NCBI RefSeq assembly: GCF_029767005.1 | Contig: NZ_JARUQR010000003.1 | Coordinates: 1-64,000, forward strand | Source of the DNA: Thiomicrorhabdus sp. ZW0627 | GTDB lineage: Bacteria; Pseudomonadota; Gammaproteobacteria; Thiomicrospirales; Thiomicrospiraceae | Length of the DNA stretch: 64,000 nucleotides | Reading direction: 5' to 3' | In this document: piece after piece, positions 63,619-64,000 of the stretch | Layout: every line of letters begins with the position of its first letter | Position numbering within the stretch: the first letter of the stretch is position 1 | Made by a program: the position numbers and the translations under genes | The notes under the pieces: model-generated | Told to the model about the DNA's origin: nothing | Database searches by the model: none | What the model saw: the letters and a program-made list of their open reading frames with translations, nothing else

Positions 63619-64000
63619 ATGATAACTTCCAAAAACAGCGCCAAAGCCATTATTCTGCAAGATCGTAAAATCCTGCTGATCAAGAAACAGTATGAGGACG
63701 GCCGGGTACATTACACCCTGCCGGGCGGCACACAGGAACCGGGAGAAACGCTTGAAGAAGCCTTGGTACGGGAGGTTTTTGAGGAAATCGGTGCAGAAAT
63801 CATGACCAAAACAATGACGAAGGTTTACGAACACAGCCGCCCTTCCAGAAAACAACCCGACATTACGAAACATAAAATCGAGTTCGCTTTTCTATGCGAA
63901 CTTAAAACGCCCTATACGCCACGAAATGGATTACATCCAGACTCGCATCAAGTTTCCGTAGAATGGATCGATATAGACAACCTGAAGACGCTGACATTAG
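63619..64000 (+). CDS. Nudix hydrolase (partial, runs off the window)
   Basis: 127 codons are visible from ATG 63619. The Nudix box is complete: GTQEPGETLEEALVREVFEE, followed by IG, matching GX5EX7REUXEEXGU. Earlier strands read SAKAIILQDRKILLIKKQY. Hydrolyses a nucleoside diphosphate linked to another group; the substrate is unknown. The C-terminus is beyond the window edge. Confidence 0.88.
   Translation, partial: MITSKNSAKAIILQDRKILLIKKQYEDGRVHYTLPGGTQEPGETLEEALVREVFEEIGAEIMTKTMTKVYEHSRPSRKQPDITKHKIEFAFLCELKTPYTPRNGLHPDSHQVSVEWIDIDNLKTLTL

Overview
The window is chromosomal DNA of a gammaproteobacterium. The gene set points that way: a complete cmoM/cmoA/cmoB tRNA wobble-uridine pathway, an lplT-aas pair, oligopeptidase A, a YeeN-type YebC protein and LapA-type adhesins. 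Two rhodaneses and three DsrE-like domains fit a sulfur-oxidising lineage such as Thiomicrospira, Hydrogenovibrio or Thiomicrorhabdus; the genus is an inference. No phage, insertion sequence, CRISPR array, rRNA or tRNA was seen.

Layout. 1-4.8 kb: two adjacent LapA-type, type-I-secreted adhesin genes, the second cut by the window edge. 5-7 kb: small genes, including trxC, and a candidate small RNA. 7-14.3 kb (minus): a six-gene MoxR/Bat operon. 14.4-17.9 kb: a P2-type cation ATPase with a universal-stress partner. 18-20 kb: an MFS transporter divergent from an ArsR-rhodanese regulator. 20-29 kb: alpha/beta hydrolase, AGCS symporter, YeeN, RND efflux pair, CDF exporter, ABM monooxygenase. 29.3-36.5 kb: cmoM, an exported coiled-coil protein, an EAL protein, a nuclease, cmoA, cmoB. 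36.7-39.1 kb: chemoreceptor. 39.3-46.5 kb (plus): a second complete MoxR/Bat operon with the same gene order. 46.5-50 kb: aas and lplT. 50-54 kb: an ECF sigma factor, an anti-sigma factor whose periplasmic part looks like a DsrE domain, two exported DsrE-like proteins and a porin. 54-64 kb: prlC, yjbQ, a lipoprotein, a Na/Pi transporter, a periplasmic rhodanese, a flavin reductase, leuA, an Lrp-type regulator and a partial Nudix gene.

Three signals lie above the gene level. (1) Five matches to the ParB centromere site parS (two perfect, three 15/16) occur at 11.9, 35.5, 40.4, 56.0 and 60.4 kb. The window is therefore probably the origin-proximal centromere region, although parAB is not in it. 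One site covers the start codon of cmoB. (2) A dispersed palindrome, ACAGGCCTGT, with a biased flank reading roughly GACAGGCCTGTTCAGTTT, occurs 12 times exactly and twice with one change, in genes and between them. (3) The 50-54 kb sigma/anti-sigma/DsrE/porin locus looks like an undescribed envelope or sulfur stress-sensing system, and is the best candidate for new biology here.
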